56,157 bases of DNA from Bacillota bacterium (GCA_021771185.1 JAETPN010000007.1:1-56157); one strand, 5' to 3'. Positions 1 to 9,524 are shown, numbered from the stretch's first letter. Translations and numbers: made by a program. The notes: generated by a model from the letters alone, not told the origin.

Positions 1-1
1 A

Positions 2-751
2 AATATCTATAAAATCAACTATCACGTAGAGCCAGGTGACGATCGTATTTTTGTTACAAATGCACTAGCAAACGCTAAAGACAGTATTGTTATTTATTCT
101 TCTGGTGTAAATAATTTAATGCGATCTGTTGGTAATAATCCATTTCGCATTAGATATGATTATAAAACAAGATCTAGACGACCAAACTTCGACTACACTC
201 TTAAAAAGACCGCTAATTCAAATGTTTTAAATGATGTGTTATCACAAGTAGAAGATAACTTATATAAGTTGAAATCAATAAATCCAAACAGTATTATCAT
301 GGTATTAAATGCACCATGCCCTACAACTTTTGATTCACCAGCTCTACTTCCATTTAAAACTTTAATATCGAATTATAATCAGGGATTAAAAGAAATTGCA
401 GAAAAGTTAGATCTAAACATTATTAACATTGAAGACATGAGTCCTAAAGTATTCCATTTCGATCAACAAGGGAACAATGAAGTTGTTAATGTTATCATAG
501 AAACACTTTATCATGAACTAATACATGATCAAAAGGAAAAAAATACAGAATATTTAAATAAATACAAAAATATTCCTAATAATATTGATACTATAATTGC
601 TTCTCTTTACGATGATTATGATAAAGTCATTGATCAATCAAAAAATCTATCAGGATATGATAAAAAAAGAGAATTACAAATTGCAAAAGAACATGAAACA
701 GAAATAAAAATCATGAAAAAAGTAAAAGCAAAAACAAAAAAACATATGTAA
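2..751 (+). CDS. SGNH/GDSL-hydrolase-like protein, 5' end cut by the window edge
   Basis: The frame is open from base 2 to a TAA at 749-751, so the N-terminus lies outside the window; a first internal Met is at 119. The visible part has a possible SGNH block III (IYSSGVNNLM, resembling GxND), a beta strand IIMVLNAPCP and a late FHFDQQGNNEV segment that resembles the Asp/His block V of SGNH esterases. The block I Ser would lie off the edge. The C-terminal 60 residues are Lys-rich and charged. Substrate cannot be told. It could instead be an unrelated Rossmann-like protein. Its stop codon lies inside a terminator hairpin. Confidence 0.5.
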   Translation, partial: NIYKINYHVEPGDDRIFVTNALANAKDSIVIYSSGVNNLMRSVGNNPFRIRYDYKTRSRRPNFDYTLKKTANSNVLNDVLSQVEDNLYKLKSINPNSIIMVLNAPCPTTFDSPALLPFKTLISNYNQGLKEIAEKLDLNIINIEDMSPKVFHFDQQGNNEVVNVIIETLYHELIHDQKEKNTEYLNKYKNIPNNIDTIIASLYDDYDKVIDQSKNLSGYDKKRELQIAKEHETEIKIMKKVKAKTKKHM

Positions 752-765
752 TCATATGTTTTTTT
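736..765. terminator. bidirectional intrinsic terminator containing both stop codons
   Basis: Stem AACATATG (741-748) / CATATGTT (753-760), extended by A5/T5, loop TAAT. The TAA of the plus-strand gene starts the loop (749-751). The stop of the convergent SDR gene (764-766) sits in the T tail. It serves both converging genes. Confidence 0.8.
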
Positions 766-1516
766 AACGTTCTTTTCGATGCTGGATTGCATGAGTAATT
801 CGAAGTAACCCTTTCCTTGGTACAAAACGTGTGGAAAAAATACTTAGTTTCATCATCATACCAGGAACGATAATTGTTTTCCTGTGGAAAAGTTTTTTGA
901 TAGCGTAATTTGCCACCTTATAACTATCTAGTTCTTTTAAACTAAAGCGAACACCAGCTACTTTATTAAATTCAGTATCCACAGGTCCTGGACATAAACA
1001 ACTCACAACAACCTTACTTTTTTCACTACGAAGTTCTTCATAAATAGCCTCTGTTAAATGAAGAACGTAAGCTTTTGTCGCATAATACGTAGACATTAAT
1101 GGACCAGGCATAAAAGCCGCACTCGATGCTACATTTAAAATATATCCATGATCTTTCTTCTTAAAATCTTTTAAAAATAATTTTGTTAGTGTATGAACAG
1201 CCTTAATATTTAAATCAATCATATCAAGTTCTTTTTCTAATTTCGTATCTGAAAACTTTCCAAACAAACCAAATCCAGCATTATTAATTACCACATCAAT
1301 CTCTTCTTTTTTTACTAAATTATAAAGTTCCATACAATGAAAAGTTGTGGATAAATCCATTGGGATAATTTCCACATTAGTCTTTAATTCCTTTTTTAAA
1401 CGATTTAATCTCGTCTTACGGCGAGCAACTAAAATAAGATCATACCCCATATCACTAAGAACTCTTGCCATATCTGCACCAATTCCACTAGATGCTCCTG
1501 TAATTAATGCCTTCAT
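764..1516 (-). CDS. short-chain dehydrogenase/reductase (SDR family)
   Basis: A 250-residue classical SDR. It begins with the Rossmann dinucleotide motif TGASSGIG (residues 7-14), has the NNAG motif near residue 79 and the catalytic YxxxK as YYATKAYV near residues 144-151, with an upstream Ser in NVASSAA. An Arg-rich loop (ARRKTR) after strand 2 suggests NADP(H) preference. It resembles the DltE/YqjQ-like SDRs of Firmicutes; substrate is unknown. The gene has its own sigma-A promoter and an AGGTGA ribosome site. It is monocistronic and ends in the bidirectional terminator at 736-765. Confidence 0.85.
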   Translation of the reverse strand: MKALITGASSGIGADMARVLSDMGYDLILVARRKTRLNRLKKELKTNVEIIPMDLSTTFHCMELYNLVKKEEIDVVINNAGFGLFGKFSDTKLEKELDMIDLNIKAVHTLTKLFLKDFKKKDHGYILNVASSAAFMPGPLMSTYYATKAYVLHLTEAIYEELRSEKSKVVVSCLCPGPVDTEFNKVAGVRFSLKELDSYKVANYAIKKLFHRKTIIVPGMMMKLSIFSTRFVPRKGLLRITHAIQHRKER

Positions 1517-1532
1517 GTTATCACCTGTTTTT

Positions 1533-1561
1533 ATTATAATATATTATTTATCTTACTTCAA
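1533..1561 (-). promoter_or_regulatory. sigma-A promoter of the SDR gene
   Basis: Reading the minus strand: -35 TTGAAG (1556-1561), 17-bp spacer, -10 TATAAT (1533-1538), about 17 bases before the ATG. Confidence 0.7.
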
Positions 1562-1615
1562 CTTGTATACTTTAAAACAACATTATTTGACAAAAAGAAC
1601 ACATAAAAAGTTTTA

Positions 1616-2104
1616 TTATGATGAATGATCATTTCTAGAAAGTTGAGATTTTTTCTTCATTTTTCTCAACATTTTTCGTTTATGCTTTTCTAATCGTTTT
1701 GCCTCTTCCATTTCTTGTTTTTGTTTTAACAATAACTGATATGTTTCTGAATGAATATTACCATTATATTTTAAAATTTTTTCAATAATAAAACTTACAG
1801 TTTGTTCAGAAACAATACAATTCATAGGATACGTTTGGCTTTCTAAATGAATTCCAACATTTTGATACCTAATAAAACTGTATTGTTTTCCAAACATTCT
1901 TTCTGGAACTATGAAATATTGATCTGGATGCTTATTAAACGTTTTGAGTTGTGTAGTACATGGAACAGTGACAACAAATGCTACACCGTTATACTCTACT
2001 CTATTTAAAACAATACATGGTCTAATTTTGTTTTTTGTCGTTTCAATACCACCATCACTAAATACTAAAAAATCATGATACACAACATCTCCTGGCTTAA
2101 ACAT
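1616..2104 (-). CDS. PemK/MazF-like protein without a visible antitoxin
   Basis: 162 residues. Residues 1-110 have the MazF/PemK pattern: N-terminal GDVVYHDF, then KIRPCIVLNRV (the RPxxVL strand), then VVTVPCTTQ in place of the usual VxPxTS strand. This is the fold of endoribonuclease toxins and of some non-toxic relatives. The last ~45 residues form a strongly basic, probably helical tail rich in Lys and Arg, absent from plain MazF. No small AbrB-, RHH- or Phd-like antitoxin gene is adjacent. Expressed from an extended -10 (TGGTATAAT near 2133) with a GAGGTGG ribosome site. Toxin activity is not proven. Confidence 0.6.
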   Translation of the reverse strand: MFKPGDVVYHDFLVFSDGGIETTKNKIRPCIVLNRVEYNGVAFVVTVPCTTQLKTFNKHPDQYFIVPERMFGKQYSFIRYQNVGIHLESQTYPMNCIVSEQTVSFIIEKILKYNGNIHSETYQLLLKQKQEMEEAKRLEKHKRKMLRKMKKKSQLSRNDHSS

Positions 2105-2142
2105 ATAACCACCTCTAATTTCTATATTATACCATAAACAAC

Positions 2143-2178
2143 AAAAAAAGAAGAAAGATGCCTATCTACATCTCTTTC
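2143..2178 (-). terminator. probable terminator of the 2203-2826 gene
   Basis: On the minus strand an imperfect hairpin (GAAAGAGATG against CATCTTTC, with a bulge) is followed by TTC and a T7 run (complement of 2143-2149). Confidence 0.5.
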
Positions 2179-2202
2179 AACTAATTCTAAACCTATTCAT
2201 TC

Positions 2203-2826
2203 CTAGTGTCTATGATCATATTTACTCTTAACTTTTCTTTCATGATGTGGTTTTGTTTTTTTATTACCTAAAGATACATTTAATATTTCACTATTTTTCC
2301 TATATTCTTTAAAAACTTTTTCGCTCCCTGGAATCATTCCCACCTCAGAAGCCATTAATAAAGTTTCAACTTGTTGTTCATTCATATAAAGTTTTTTAGT
2401 AATCATAACTTTTGATATAAGATCTGAGAAAATTTGTTCTTTTTCACTTCTAGTAAAATATCTACTATCAATATCTGTTTGATGCCATCTTACTAAATAT
2501 TTTAAAAACTCAAAATCATCATTTAAATATTGTTTACAAATAGATGGATAATATCTCACGGTCGCAGAAACTTTGTATATGAAATTATCTCCAAATATTA
2601 TTGGACTAACATGTTCATCCTTTATACTATGATGAACTAACTCTTGCGCATGAAACTCATGAAGAATCTTCTCTTCGGTTGGTTTTCCAGAAAAAAATAC
2701 GCCTTCCTTAATTTCTTGACGATAACGAGATTTTGTTAAATCTTTTAAATAAGACTTTACTTCCTCTACGTTTAAATTCACTTCATTTGTATATATTTCC
2801 TTGTTTTCTAAAGTTATTACTTGCAT
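2203..2826 (-). CDS. hypothetical protein, 207 aa
   Basis: Not recognised. A soluble protein with no signal peptide or membrane segment. It has a central segment rich in aromatic and charged residues (residues ~85-125) and a very basic C-terminus with His-Arg pairs (PHHERKVKSKYDHRH). Start supported by a purine-rich ribosome site (GAGAGAGAGGAAAAAG) 6 bases upstream of ATG and an extended -10 element (TGTTATAAT) about 25 bases further upstream. It lies between the MazF-like gene and the end of the ribosomal operon, with its own promoter and terminator, so it is probably a single-gene unit. Confidence 0.6.
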   Translation of the reverse strand: MQVITLENKEIYTNEVNLNVEEVKSYLKDLTKSRYRQEIKEGVFFSGKPTEEKILHEFHAQELVHHSIKDEHVSPIIFGDNFIYKVSATVRYYPSICKQYLNDDFEFLKYLVRWHQTDIDSRYFTRSEKEQIFSDLISKVMITKKLYMNEQQVETLLMASEVGMIPGSEKVFKEYRKNSEILNVSLGNKKTKPHHERKVKSKYDHRH

Positions 2827-2977
2827 TTCTTTTTCCTCTCTCTCTTAATTGTATATTATAACATAAACCATAGTAATTAGAACATTTTTTACAAATGATT
2901 TCTTAATATCAAGATATACACTACTTTTACACTTTAAGCAAATGCACTATATTTTATGATAATGTTACCTTTGGCAT

Positions 2978-3004
2978 AAAAAAGAAATGCTTATTTAGCA
3001 TCTC
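2978..3004 (-). terminator. terminator of the ribosomal superoperon, stop codon of rplQ in the loop
   Basis: Minus strand: stem GAGATGC / GCATTTC (one G-U pair), 7-base loop TAAATAA, then T6. The TAA stop of rplQ (2991-2993) lies in the hairpin loop. Confidence 0.8.
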
Positions 3005-3347
3005 CTTCAACTAATTCTAAAACTACCATTAAAGCGTCATCACCTTTACGTTCATCTAGTTTTAAAATTCTTGTATAACCACCATTTCTAGTAGCGTAAC
3101 GAGTAGCTAAATCATTAAAGATTTTATCTACTGTTTTTGCATCATTATGTAAGAAAGCTAGCGCTTTACGACGAGATACTAATGATCCGTCTTTTCCGTA
3201 AGTAATCATTTTATCAACGAACTTACGAGTTTCTTTTGCGCGTGTTTCTGTTGTCACAATACGTTCATTATTAATGACATCTTTCACTTGGCTTGCTAAC
3301 ATACTTCTTCTATGTTTGTTTGTACGACCTAATTTTCTGTAAGCCAT
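2991..3347 (-). CDS. rplQ: 50S ribosomal protein L17
   Basis: 118 residues, normal for bacterial L17, starting [17 protein letters not shown], the typical L17 N-terminus that contacts 23S rRNA near the exit tunnel. Last gene of the S10-spc-alpha superoperon, 19 bp after rpoA as in Bacillus. Good AGGAGGG ribosome site. The stop codon is inside the terminator hairpin. In Bacillus the ECF transporter genes follow rplQ; here they do not. Confidence 0.97.
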   Translation of the reverse strand: MAYRKLGRTNKHRRSMLASQVKDVINNERIVTTETRAKETRKFVDKMITYGKDGSLVSRRKALAFLHNDAKTVDKIFNDLATRYATRNGGYTRILKLDERKGDDALMVVLELVEGDAK

Positions 3348-3366
3348 ATTAGTACCCTCCTAACTA

Positions 3367-4317
3367 TTAGTCTTCATCGCGGAATTTAAGTCCCATATCT
3401 TTAATTTTATCCATAACTTCTTTTAAAGATTTTTTACCTAAATTACGAATTTTCATCATTTCAAGTTCTGTTTTTTCCGTTAAGTCACCTAACGTATTAA
3501 TTCCTGCTCGTTTTAAACAGTTATAAGCACGAACAGAGAAATCTAAATCATCAATTGAAGTTTCTAATTTCTTCAATTTACTATCTTCTTTCTTCGCGTT
3601 CATAATTCCTGTTGTATCAGAAATTTCACTTAAGTTTGTTACGATATTTAAATGTTCAATTAAAATTTTAGCACCTAATGCCATTGCTTCTTCTGGACGA
3701 AGAGAACCATTGGTATGAACTTCCATCACTAATTTATCATAGTTTGCATCTTGTCCAACACGGGCAGATTCTACTTCATAACTGATTCTTTCGATTGGTG
3801 AATAAAGAGCATCAATTGGAATGTACCCTAATTTTGTATTTTCAGTGTATATTTTATTTTCTGATGATGGTACATATCCTCGACCATTAGCAACAATCAT
3901 TTCCATGTCTAGTTTTCCACCTTTAGAAATCGTTGCGATTACTTGATCTGGATTGATGATTTCTACGTCTGGATCTGCAACTATATCAGCAGCTGTTACA
4001 ACTCTCTCTTCTGTAACTGATAGACGGATTATTTTTGGTTCTTCTGAATTATTTTTAACTACCACATTTTTTAAATTAAGAATAATGGTTGTTACATCTT
4101 CTACAATACCAGGCATTGTTTGAAATTCATGTTCAACGCCATTAATATATACTGCAACAATAGCACTACCAGGCATGCTAGATAGCATAACACGACGAAG
4201 TGCATTTCCTAAGGTAGTTCCGAATCCTCTTTCAAGTGGTTCTAATTCAAATTTTCCAAAATTATTTTTTTCAATATAATCAGTAATTTTATATACTGGT
4301 TTTTCAAAGTTTAACAC
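3367..4317 (-). CDS. rpoA: DNA-directed RNA polymerase subunit alpha
   Basis: 316 residues. The N-terminal assembly domain (residues 1-~230) shows the family signature FELEPLERGFGTTLGNALRR near residue 22. A linker then leads to a helical C-terminal domain from about residue 245 (LDFSVRAYNCLKRAGINTLGDL and RNLGKKSLKEV), which contacts UP elements and activators. Located between rpsK and rplQ, the standard Bacillota order; it makes the polymerase core assemble at levels coupled to ribosome synthesis. Confidence 0.98.
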   Translation of the reverse strand: MLNFEKPVYKITDYIEKNNFGKFELEPLERGFGTTLGNALRRVMLSSMPGSAIVAVYINGVEHEFQTMPGIVEDVTTIILNLKNVVVKNNSEEPKIIRLSVTEERVVTAADIVADPDVEIINPDQVIATISKGGKLDMEMIVANGRGYVPSSENKIYTENTKLGYIPIDALYSPIERISYEVESARVGQDANYDKLVMEVHTNGSLRPEEAMALGAKILIEHLNIVTNLSEISDTTGIMNAKKEDSKLKKLETSIDDLDFSVRAYNCLKRAGINTLGDLTEKTELEMMKIRNLGKKSLKEVMDKIKDMGLKFRDED

Positions 4318-4336
4318 TCTTCACACTCCCTTTCTT

Positions 4337-4720
4337 TTATCCACGTGGACGTTTTGGTGGACGACATCCGTTATGTGGGATTGGTGTTTCATCCGTAATT
4401 GATGTAATTTCAAGACCAGCTGTTTGTAAAGAACGGATAGCAGTTTCGCGTCCTTGACCTAATCCTTTTACGAATACTTCTACTTTCTTCATACCAGCAG
4501 CTACAGCGGCTTTACCAGCTGCTTCTGCAGCCATACCAGCAGCAAATGGTGTTGACTTTTTACTTCCTTTGAAACCTAATGTTCCGGCACTTGCCCAACT
4601 AATTGCGTTTCCTTCTTTATCTCCAATCGTTACGATTGTATTATTGAATGTAGAATGAACGAATGCTTTTCCTTCAGGTACATTCTTTTTAATTTTACGC
4701 TTTCTTGCTTTATAAGCCAT
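4337..4720 (-). CDS. rpsK: 30S ribosomal protein S11
   Basis: 127 residues, ending with the hallmark basic tail [20 protein letters not shown]. Located on the platform of the small subunit near the mRNA exit and the E site. Sits between rpsM and rpoA in alpha-operon order, with an AGGAGGT ribosome site. Confidence 0.98.
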   Translation of the reverse strand: MAYKARKRKIKKNVPEGKAFVHSTFNNTIVTIGDKEGNAISWASAGTLGFKGSKKSTPFAAGMAAEAAGKAAVAAGMKKVEVFVKGLGQGRETAIRSLQTAGLEITSITDETPIPHNGCRPPKRPRG

Positions 4721-4745
4721 TACGATAACCTCCTTTATCCGTTAA

Positions 4746-5111
4746 TTACTTCTTCTTATTAGCAACAACTTTTCCTCTACCTTTACGAGTACGAGCGTTT
4801 CTATTTGTTCTTTGACCTCTTACAGGTAATCCTTTTTTATGACGATTTCCTACATAATCTCCGATTTCCATATGTAACTTAATGTTCATATTTACTTCAC
4901 GACGTAAATCACCTTCTGTAGTGTATTTATTTACTTCGTCACGAATACGAGTTAATTCATCATTATCTAATTGACCCGCTCTTTTATTTGGATCAACCTT
5001 CGCATCTTTTAAAATTGTTTTTGATAAACTTCTTCCAATACCATAAATATAAGTTAATGCGATTTCAATTCTCTTATTATTTGGTACATCTACACCTTTA
5101 ATACGTGCCAT
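4746..5111 (-). CDS. rpsM: 30S ribosomal protein S13
   Basis: 121 residues beginning [20 protein letters not shown], with the helix-two-turn-helix segment and the conserved [14 protein letters not shown] tail that reaches the P-site tRNA. Head protein that bridges to the 50S subunit. Preceded by rpmJ with a 15-bp gap and an AGGAGGTG ribosome site. Confidence 0.98.
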   Translation of the reverse strand: MARIKGVDVPNNKRIEIALTYIYGIGRSLSKTILKDAKVDPNKRAGQLDNDELTRIRDEVNKYTTEGDLRREVNMNIKLHMEIGDYVGNRHKKGLPVRGQRTNRNARTRKGRGKVVANKKK

Positions 5112-5126
5112 AAAACACCTCCTATA

Positions 5127-5240
5127 TTAACCTTGTCTTTGTTTGTGTTTAGGGTTTTCACAAATAACCATAACACGACCTTTTCGTTTAATTACTCTAC
5201 ATTTATCGCACATTGGTTTTACTGATGGTTTAATTTTCAT
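5127..5240 (-). CDS. rpmJ: 50S ribosomal protein L36
   Basis: 37-residue gene starting [19 protein letters not shown] and ending NPKHKQRQG. It carries the zinc-ribbon ligands C-x2-C, C and H of the C+ form of L36 (Cys11, Cys14, Cys27, His32), so it needs Zn. Its ATG overlaps the stop of infA by one base (TAATG), which suggests translational coupling. Order infA-rpmJ-rpsM is standard. Confidence 0.95.
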   Translation of the reverse strand: MKIKPSVKPMCDKCRVIKRKGRVMVICENPKHKQRQG

Positions 5241-5476
5241 TAAGCATCCCTCCTAATTTTATCTTCTCTATAAGTGATACGCGCACATGTTAAATCATAT
5301 GGGCTCATTTCCATACGTACTGTATCACCTGCCAAAATACGAATATAGTTCATTCGCATTTTACCAGAAACGTGCGCCGTTACAGTATGTCCGTTTTCAA
5401 GTTCTACTTTATACTTACCAGTTGGTAAAACTTCTAATACTTTACCTTTTACCTCGAGTGTTTCTTCTTTTGCCAT
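5240..5476 (-). CDS. infA: translation initiation factor IF-1
   Basis: 78 residues, an OB-fold protein with the family core [20 protein letters not shown] and [22 protein letters not shown]. It binds the 30S A site during initiation. The C-terminus (EDKIRRDA) is about six residues longer than the usual 72. Four bases from map; stop overlaps rpmJ start. Confidence 0.96.
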   Translation of the reverse strand: MAKEETLEVKGKVLEVLPTGKYKVELENGHTVTAHVSGKMRMNYIRILAGDTVRMEMSPYDLTCARITYREDKIRRDA

Positions 5477-5480
5477 GATA

Positions 5481-6227
5481 TCACCTCTTTGTTAAAATTG
5501 TATATCCATCTTTTTCAACTAATACCGTATGTTCGAAGTGAGCAGATGGTTTCTCATCTTCGGTTATAATTGTCCATTCGTCCTCCAACATTAAAACATG
5601 TGGCGTTCCTAAATTAAGCATAGGTTCTACGGCAAGAACCATTCCTGCTTTTAATAATGGACCTTTATTCATTTTCCCATAATTTGGAACATCTGGTTCT
5701 TCATGAACACTAGATCCAACACCATGGCCTACAAGCTCCTTTACAACACCTAATTGATATTTTTTTGCATGATTACTAACTGCATATCCAATATCTCCAA
5801 CATGAGCTCCTTCTTTAATCATTTCTAAACCTTTAAATAAAGATTCTTCTGTATGACGTAGCAAATATTCCTTTTCAGGACTAATTTTACCTACAGGATA
5901 GCTCCATGCGGAGTCTCCGTGATAGCCATTGTAGCATGCACCAATATCAATCGATACAATATCTCCTTCTTGAAGTTTACGAGTGCCTGGAATTCCATGA
6001 ACTACTTCCTCATTAATTGAAATACATACAGATCCAGGAAAACCATATAAGCCTTTAAACGATGGGGTTGCCCCTTTGGAAAGAATAAATTCTTCCGCGA
6101 GCTCATCCAACTCTTTCGTTGTAATCCCTGGTTTAATATATTTTTCTAAATAATGATGCGTTTGTCCAACAATATCTCCAGCCACTTTTAATGCTTCTAT
6201 TTCTTCTGGAGTTTTTATTGTAATCAT
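5481..6227 (-). CDS. map: methionine aminopeptidase, type I
   Basis: 248 residues. Removes initiator Met from nascent proteins. Metal ligands can be placed: [17 protein letters not shown] (first Asp pair), [13 protein letters not shown] (His), AVEPML (Glu) and the final HFEHTVLV Glu. An active-site His is in VHGIPGT. No N-terminal SH3-type extension, so type Ia. Follows adk by 11 bp in the Bacillus order secY-adk-map-infA. Confidence 0.96.
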   Translation of the reverse strand: MITIKTPEEIEALKVAGDIVGQTHHYLEKYIKPGITTKELDELAEEFILSKGATPSFKGLYGFPGSVCISINEEVVHGIPGTRKLQEGDIVSIDIGACYNGYHGDSAWSYPVGKISPEKEYLLRHTEESLFKGLEMIKEGAHVGDIGYAVSNHAKKYQLGVVKELVGHGVGSSVHEEPDVPNYGKMNKGPLLKAGMVLAVEPMLNLGTPHVLMLEDEWTIITEDEKPSAHFEHTVLVEKDGYTILTKR

Positions 6228-6238
6228 AAAGTCACTCC

Positions 6239-6889
6239 CTAATCTTTGATAATCTTTTCGATCATTTTAAAAGTCTCATCCCGATCTATACTTGGTACAG
6301 TATATAAAACACCTAATTTCTCAAAATGATCAATTAATGGTTTCGTATGTTCCATATAAGTATCATATCGAATGCTAAATGTTTCTAGATTATCATCTTT
6401 ACGTTTTGTAAGATGTGTTCCACAAACATCACAGATTCCTGGTACTTTTGGTTTCGATCCTTCGATTTGATCATTAAATACTGCACCACAATCTGGACAA
6501 GTTTCACGACCTAAGATTCTTTTCTCTGCAAGTTCCTTAGGAACACTTAAGAAAATAACATATCCTAAGTCAATCTGAAGTTCTTCTAATAATTTTTCAT
6601 AAGCTAACACTTGATCTAAATTACGAGGAAATCCATCTAATATAAATCCATTTTTACAATCTTCCTGTTTTAAACGTTCTGTTAATAAATCTAGAGTAAT
6701 TTCATCACTTACTAACTTTCCTGATTTTAAACAATCTTTAATATAATGTCCGCGCTCATTCTCTTCTAGCGATGCTTTACGAAGTAAATCACCAGTAGAG
6801 ATATGAGCTAGACAATATTTTTCCTTTAAAAGAGTAGATTGTGTTCCCTTTCCTGCAGCAGGAGGGGCAATAAAGATTATATTTTTCAT
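6239..6889 (-). CDS. adk: adenylate kinase
   Basis: 216 residues, AMP + ATP = 2 ADP. P-loop PPAAGKGTQ at residues 8-16, AMP-binding segment STGDLLRKA, DGFPRN motif near residue 84. The long LID holds a Cys4 zinc site (CPDCGAVF and CDVCGTHL), as in Gram-positive adk. The ATG overlaps the secY stop by one base (TAATG). Confidence 0.97.
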   Translation of the reverse strand: MKNIIFIAPPAAGKGTQSTLLKEKYCLAHISTGDLLRKASLEENERGHYIKDCLKSGKLVSDEITLDLLTERLKQEDCKNGFILDGFPRNLDQVLAYEKLLEELQIDLGYVIFLSVPKELAEKRILGRETCPDCGAVFNDQIEGSKPKVPGICDVCGTHLTKRKDDNLETFSIRYDTYMEHTKPLIDHFEKLGVLYTVPSIDRDETFKMIEKIIKD

Positions 6890-8163
6890 TAATATCTTCT
6901 TCTTCCTTTGGTGTAACTACGAGTTACTAGTCTACTTTCTAATTGTTTATATGTTTCAAGTGCGACTCCAACAACAATTAATAAACCAGTTCCCCCAATG
7001 CGTACACTTGTTGGAAGATTTGAGAACAATCCAAAGATAATTGGAAGTCCTGCGATTACACTTAAGAAGATTGCACCAACAATGGTAATTCTTTTAAGAA
7101 CGGTTGAAATATATTTCACTGTTTCTTCTCCAGGACGAACACCAGGAATATAACCACCATTTTTTTGCAAATTCTCGGAAAGTTCTTTTGGTTTTAATTG
7201 TAAGAATGTATAAAAGTAAGCAAATGCTACAATACATATAATATACAATGCAAAACCTGTTCCAGAACTAAATGATAAGTATTTACTTACGAATAATTGG
7301 AATCCTTCATTTTTTATGACACCAGCAATAATTCCTGGAATAGAAATAATAGCTGATGCGAATATTACTGGCATGACTCCAGCACTATTTAATTTAAATG
7401 GAATGTAACTAGCTTGTGCCCCATATGCACTTGTACTTTTATTCGCATATTGAATTGGAATACGTCTTTCAGCAGTTTCCTCAAAGACAACTCCTAAAAT
7501 AATTGCTAAATAAACAAGGACAAAGGCAATAAATGTTACAACACCTAAAGACGTTGCTTGTACGGTTCCAGTCGTTACTACAGAATTCCATACTTCAACA
7601 AACATATTTGGAATCGTCATAATAATTCCAGCCATGATAATTAAAGAAATACCATTACCAATTCCCTTTTGCGTGATTTGATCTCCTAACCAAAGTAGGA
7701 AAGAAGTTCCAGCAGTAAGTACTGCGGCATATTCTAATAACATTAAGTTATTATCTGTTTTCACGAAAGCGAATGCATACATACATCCTTGAACAAATGC
7801 AAGGAAAATACCCATATAACGAGTAATTGTATTTAATTTATTACGTCCTACTTGACCTTGTTTAGCAAGTTCTGAAAAGTATGGAATAATATCCATTTGT
7901 AATAATTGTACAATAATGGATGCAGTAATATAAGGCATTACACCTAATGAGAAGATAGAAAACTTCTCCATGGCTCCTCCACCCATTGTATTCATTAATT
8001 CCAAAAATCCTAAATTGTTTGTTCCTAAAGAATCTTTATCAATTCCAGGAACGATAATTGTTGTACCTAACTTAAAGATGAATAAGCAGGCTAGTGTAAA
8101 TAAGATTCTCTTTCGTAAGTCCTTATTTTTGGCATTAAATATTTGCTTAAAATTGGCAAACAT
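6889..8163 (-). CDS. secY: preprotein translocase subunit SecY
   Basis: 424 residues, ten predicted transmembrane helices. The N-terminal helix plus GTTIIVPGI, the plug region after MNTMGGGAMEKFSIFSLGVMPY-type text and the cytosolic loops KNGGYIPGVRPGEET and KSTSAYGAQASYIPFKLN are classic SecY signatures. Forms the SecYEG channel in the membrane. One base separates it from rplO; translational coupling to adk downstream. Confidence 0.97.
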   Translation of the reverse strand: MFANFKQIFNAKNKDLRKRILFTLACLFIFKLGTTIIVPGIDKDSLGTNNLGFLELMNTMGGGAMEKFSIFSLGVMPYITASIIVQLLQMDIIPYFSELAKQGQVGRNKLNTITRYMGIFLAFVQGCMYAFAFVKTDNNLMLLEYAAVLTAGTSFLLWLGDQITQKGIGNGISLIIMAGIIMTIPNMFVEVWNSVVTTGTVQATSLGVVTFIAFVLVYLAIILGVVFEETAERRIPIQYANKSTSAYGAQASYIPFKLNSAGVMPVIFASAIISIPGIIAGVIKNEGFQLFVSKYLSFSSGTGFALYIICIVAFAYFYTFLQLKPKELSENLQKNGGYIPGVRPGEETVKYISTVLKRITIVGAIFLSVIAGLPIIFGLFSNLPTSVRIGGTGLLIVVGVALETYKQLESRLVTRSYTKGRRRY

Positions 8164-8164
8164 T

Positions 8165-8608
8165 TTAGATCACCTCTGCTTTTCCACCTAATTTTTCTAT
8201 TTGTTCTTTTGCTACACTTGAAAATTTGTGAGCTTTTACATTTACTTTTTTGGTTAAAGTTCCTTTACCTAAAACTTTAATACCATCTTTTCCATTTTTT
8301 ACTAATCCCATTTCTTTTAAGATTTCAGGTGTTACTGTTGCACCATCTTCAAATCTTTCTAAATCACTTAAATTAATTACAGCATATGTTGTTTTAAACA
8401 TGGCATTTGAGAATCCACGTTTTGGTAAACGACGGAATAATGGTGTTTGTCCACCTTCAAATCCAATACGAACTCCTCCACCACTACGTGAATTTTGCCC
8501 TTTTTGTCCTTTACCACTTGTTTTTCCTAAACCTGATCCAACACCACGTCCAACTCTTTTACGAGTTTTTGTTGATCCTGGATTTGGTTGTAATGTATGT
8601 AATTTCAT
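8165..8608 (-). CDS. rplO: 50S ribosomal protein L15
   Basis: 147 residues. N-terminal [20 protein letters not shown] and the Gly/Lys-rich extension ([21 protein letters not shown]) that penetrates the 50S, then a globular domain. It directly follows rpsE with a single base between them, so the usual rpmD (L30) gene between rpsE and rplO is missing. Confidence 0.97.
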   Translation of the reverse strand: MKLHTLQPNPGSTKTRKRVGRGVGSGLGKTSGKGQKGQNSRSGGGVRIGFEGGQTPLFRRLPKRGFSNAMFKTTYAVINLSDLERFEDGATVTPEILKEMGLVKNGKDGIKVLGKGTLTKKVNVKAHKFSSVAKEQIEKLGGKAEVI

Positions 8609-8609
8609 A

Positions 8610-9113
8610 CTATCGAATCTCCTCTACTTTTTTACCACGTAGCGCAGCTACTTGTTCAATTGTTTTTTGAGATTTTAATGCTTCTAATGTTGCATATGCC
8701 ATATTAATTTTTGTATTTGATCCAAGTGATTTTGATAAAATGTCTTTAACTCCAGCAAGCTCTAATACTGCACGAACTGGTCCTCCAGCTTTTACTCCAG
8801 TACCTTTACTAGCAGGTTTTAATAATACTCTTGATGCAGCACGTACACCAATAGCTTCATGTGGGATTGTACCATCAACGATAGATACCTCTGTTACGTT
8901 TTTCGTAGCAACTTGAACAGCTTTTTTAATAGCATCTGGAACTTCGTTTGCCTTACCTGTTCCAATACCTACTTTACCATTACGGTTACCAACGGCAACA
9001 GTAGCAGAGAAACGGAAATGACGACCACCTTTTGTTACTTTTGTAACACGACCAATATTAATAATCTCTTCATCATATAGTTTTGGGCGTGGTTCTCTTC
9101 TTCTTTTTTCCAT
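8610..9113 (-). CDS. rpsE: 30S ribosomal protein S5
   Basis: 167 residues. dsRBD-like N-terminal domain ([20 protein letters not shown]) and a C-terminal domain with the conserved [19 protein letters not shown]. Helps decoding fidelity and mRNA unwinding at the entry tunnel. Ends with TAG immediately before rplO; no L30 gene follows. Confidence 0.97.
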   Translation of the reverse strand: MEKRRREPRPKLYDEEIINIGRVTKVTKGGRHFRFSATVAVGNRNGKVGIGTGKANEVPDAIKKAVQVATKNVTEVSIVDGTIPHEAIGVRAASRVLLKPASKGTGVKAGGPVRAVLELAGVKDILSKSLGSNTKINMAYATLEALKSQKTIEQVAALRGKKVEEIR

Positions 9114-9126
9114 ATTTACCCTCCTA

Positions 9127-9489
9127 TTAGAATTCTAATCCATTTTCACGTGCAGCATTTGCTAGTGCTTCTACACGACCATGGTATAAGTAACCACCTC
9201 TATCGAAAGTTACTTTTGTAATTTTTGCTTTTTTTGCTCTTTTTGCAATTAATTCTCCAACTTTAACAGCAGCTTCAACGTTACCACCATTTTCAAGTTT
9301 TAATTCCTTATCTACTGATGAAGCACTTACTAATGTAACACCATTTTCATCATCGATAATTTGAGCAAAGATATTTTTGTTTGATCTAAACACGTTTAAT
9401 CTTGGAACTAGAGGAGTACCAACAACGGTTTTTCTAACACGTTCGTGTCTAGCTATACGTTTTTCATTACGTGATACTTTCTTTATCAT
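9127..9489 (-). CDS. rplR: 50S ribosomal protein L18
   Basis: 120 residues, standard L18 length. Basic N-terminus ([19 protein letters not shown]), central [17 protein letters not shown] and the C-terminal [20 protein letters not shown] signature. Binds 5S rRNA with L5. Order rplF-rplR-rpsE conserved. Confidence 0.97.
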   Translation of the reverse strand: MIKKVSRNEKRIARHERVRKTVVGTPLVPRLNVFRSNKNIFAQIIDDENGVTLVSASSVDKELKLENGGNVEAAVKVGELIAKRAKKAKITKVTFDRGGYLYHGRVEALANAARENGLEF

Positions 9490-9524
9490 AGTAATACGCT
9501 CCTTTACTTAATTTCTTTTATACA

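Noticed and set aside
1340..1360. DnaA-box-like TGTGGATAA inside coding genes (also near 18865 and 53490)
   Set aside because: Single, scattered and within codons; no cluster.
8250..8670. Long plus-strand open frames opposite rplO and rpsE
   Set aside because: Shadows of ribosomal genes in the antisense frames; no ribosome sites and unnatural composition.
9150..9170. Extra parS-like CACGTG sites inside ribosomal genes (for example in rplR and rplN)
   Set aside because: They share only the central CACGTG; the flanking TGTTT and AAACA arms are missing.
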